Assembly: GCA_034687125.1 (NCBI GenBank)
Contig: JAQGBZ010000245.1
Coordinates: 32,439-96,438, forward strand
Reading direction: 5' to 3'
DNA: 64,000 nucleotides
Source of the DNA: Neelides folsomi
Lineage: Eukaryota; Arthropoda; Collembola; Neelipleona; Neelidae
The notes under the pieces are model-generated. The model was given only the letters and a program-made list of their open reading frames with translations, was not told the origin of the DNA and searched no databases. The position numbers and the translations under genes were made by a program. Positions 62,641 through 64,000 of the stretch are shown in pieces. Each line of letters begins with the position of its first letter. Position 1 is the first letter of the stretch.

Positions 62641-63044
62641 TAATTATTTGGTTTTGTTAGCCGCGGGTATTACGAATTAAAAGAAGATCGAGCTTTAATA
62701 TTTATGCGATTCAAAATTGTACAACCAGCAATTTATAAGAAACATCGCTTTAACTTAATAATTAAACATGTTGACTTTTTATCGAAAATTGGAAATCACG
62801 AATTCAGCGTTAAAGGACATCCTACAAACGGTAATAAATAATAGTTTACAAATTTTATAATTTAAAAAAATATTTTATATTATTTAGAATCAGTTCAGAG
62901 GGAAATGATTAAAGGCACTTTAGACGAAGAAGGAAGAAAAGAAAGTGATGGGGACAATTGGTATTTTTGCACATTGTTTGAAAAAAGATCTGACATCCCC
63001 AACCCTGATTCTTATCGAACGTCTTATTGGCAAAACATAGATGA
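62641..63044 (+). repeat. Source copy of the 404-bp inverted duplication
   Basis: Matches 26068-26471 in opposite orientation with about five substitutions. It starts 20 bases before the first recognised BTB-gene exon and stops inside the second. Confidence 0.92.
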
Positions 63045-63880
63045 GTCGAAAGTATATACTTTTAAAATATCTTTGGAATTAAATCAGGAAAAAAATAAGG
63101 GTAAATTAATTATTACCGTATATTTGATAACTTATTTATTGATAATTAATTTTTTACTAATATAACATAATAAATTGTTATAATAAATATTTCAATATAT
63201 ATCAATATTAGACAATATTTTCATATACATAATTCCAATTTAAAAATATAAATAATATTAATTTATTTTAGATAATGAAAAGGCGATTGAATTCCCAAAT
63301 TGTAAATTTGATAACGCTAAAATATTTAATAATTCAAACCATTCTGATTTAATTCTCGAAATTCGGGATACAAATTGTGAAAATTCCGTTGGACGCATTT
63401 TATACGCACACAAATGCATTCTTACAGGTTAAAACATGAGATAAATTATAATTTTCAAAATAATTCTTTTATATGAATTATATTAATTACATACTTAAAA
63501 GCTTATATAAATAAATAAATATGTAAACATAAATATTGAATTCTGAATTCACAGAGGCAAGTCCAGTATTTGAACGTATGTTTGAAACGGACATGCGAGA
63601 AGCAAAAGAAGGCAAAGTTGTTATTGCGGATTTTGATTATGAAACTGTTGAGGAGTTTTTACGGGTTTTGTATACTGGAAATTCTAAAAATTTGAATTCA
63701 CTCGCATTGAAATTCCTTCAATTTGTTCACATGTATGAAGTTGAGTCTTTCAAATTAATAGCAGTTCCTTTCATTATAAATGGTTTGGATGAATCAAATT
63801 ATATGGAAGCTTACAATGTTGGACAATTATTCAAAATTGACAAAATAATTTTCGCAGTTGAAGAATATTTCATGGCGTAA
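62661..63880 (+). CDS. MATH/BTB (speckle-type POZ-like) protein, partial
   Basis: Exons 62661-62830, 62888-63100, 63272-63427 and 63555-63876/63880 join in phase. The first exon needs two bases from an upstream exon that I could not find, so the 5' end is open. Exons 1-2 are a divergent MATH-like region (RGYYELKEDRALIFMRFKIV, DGDNWYFCTLFEKRSD). Exons 3-4 are a BTB/POZ domain: HSDLILEIRD, GRILYAHKCILT, EASPVFERMFETDMREAKEG, DYETVEEFLRVLYTG. Such proteins are adaptors that bring substrates to cullin-3 ligases. The frame ends with MA then TAA at 63878, but GTAAGT at 63877 is also a good donor, in which case the gene goes on past the window. Part of this gene is duplicated in reverse at 26 kb. 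Confidence 0.75.
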
Positions 63881-64000
63881 GTTTTTTCTCTAGCAAATCA
63901 CAATTTGTTACTTTATTATTCACTAAAGTAAAAATATTGTCAAGTGGCACCGATTTGAAATGAAATGCTTTGGAGGGTGGTTCTAAGGGAGGTTCTAAAA

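Noticed and set aside
63877-63893. 17-base intron (GTAAGT...CTAG) extending the BTB gene
   Set aside because: Far below any known animal intron length; the TAA at 63878 or a larger intron beyond the window is more likely.

Overview
This is an AT-rich eukaryotic nuclear window. Its genes are split by short AT-rich introns with GT..AG borders, and the gene complement is that of an animal. An arthropod, quite possibly a springtail (Collembola), fits best: there is a DUF4806-type fragment, GGTTAGG/TTAGG-type motifs, a GH9 cellulase remnant, a PQQ sugar dehydrogenase-like gene, a MATH/BTB gene and Tc1 and Ty3/gypsy elements. The taxon is inference; no rRNA, tRNA or mitochondrial marker is present.

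Left third (1-29.7 kb), accessory and decayed. It opens with an unrecognised minus-strand gene that has two reading-frame breaks (895-2327). Then come an ABCB (P-glycoprotein) pseudogene (2898-3919), a GH9 cellulase remnant with a CBM2-like module and Ser/Thr linker (5795-6953), an intact secreted PQQ sugar dehydrogenase-like gene (7622-9260), a secreted Cys-rich gene (10643-11606), a decayed Ty3/gypsy RNase H-integrase piece (12390-13505), a TPMT-like methyltransferase (13715-14545), a VHL homologue (15583-16419), a secreted ORF broken by two in-frame TAA codons (17044-17745) and a type I membrane protein (17897-18519). An atlastin/GBP-like GTPase follows (about 18661-22677), with a complete but inactive Tc1 transposon (20027-21698) inside one intron. 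Next are a short MITE, a gypsy gag-protease remnant and the most complex locus of the window: a 404-bp inverted copy of exons of the BTB gene at 62.7 kb, joined to a large fold-back of CCCGACGTA-type repeats that holds a TA-flanked MITE with palindromic GGCAATTGCCG units and a perfect telomere-motif hairpin. A DUF4806-like fragment closes this part.

Right part (29.7-64 kb), mostly housekeeping. All were assembled exon by exon with consistent intron phases: DYNC2I2/WDR34 (minus), NKAIN (plus), an unidentified four-pass membrane protein (plus), cohesin RAD21 (minus), SOSS-B/NABP (plus), UBE2S (plus), long-chain acyl-CoA synthetase ACSL (plus, with a perfect X-box-like site upstream), a SIAH-type RING E3 ligase with an N-myristoylation-like start (minus), and a MATH/BTB gene running to the right edge (plus).

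Several genes serve the cell cycle and genome maintenance (RAD21; UBE2S with the APC/C; SOSS-B in double-strand-break repair). Their neighbourhood is not an operon and need not be functional. The left third looks like a tract of gene decay and transposon traffic. I found no CRISPR array, prophage or biosynthetic cluster. The best candidate for something undescribed is the fold-back/captured-exon locus at 26-28.5 kb.
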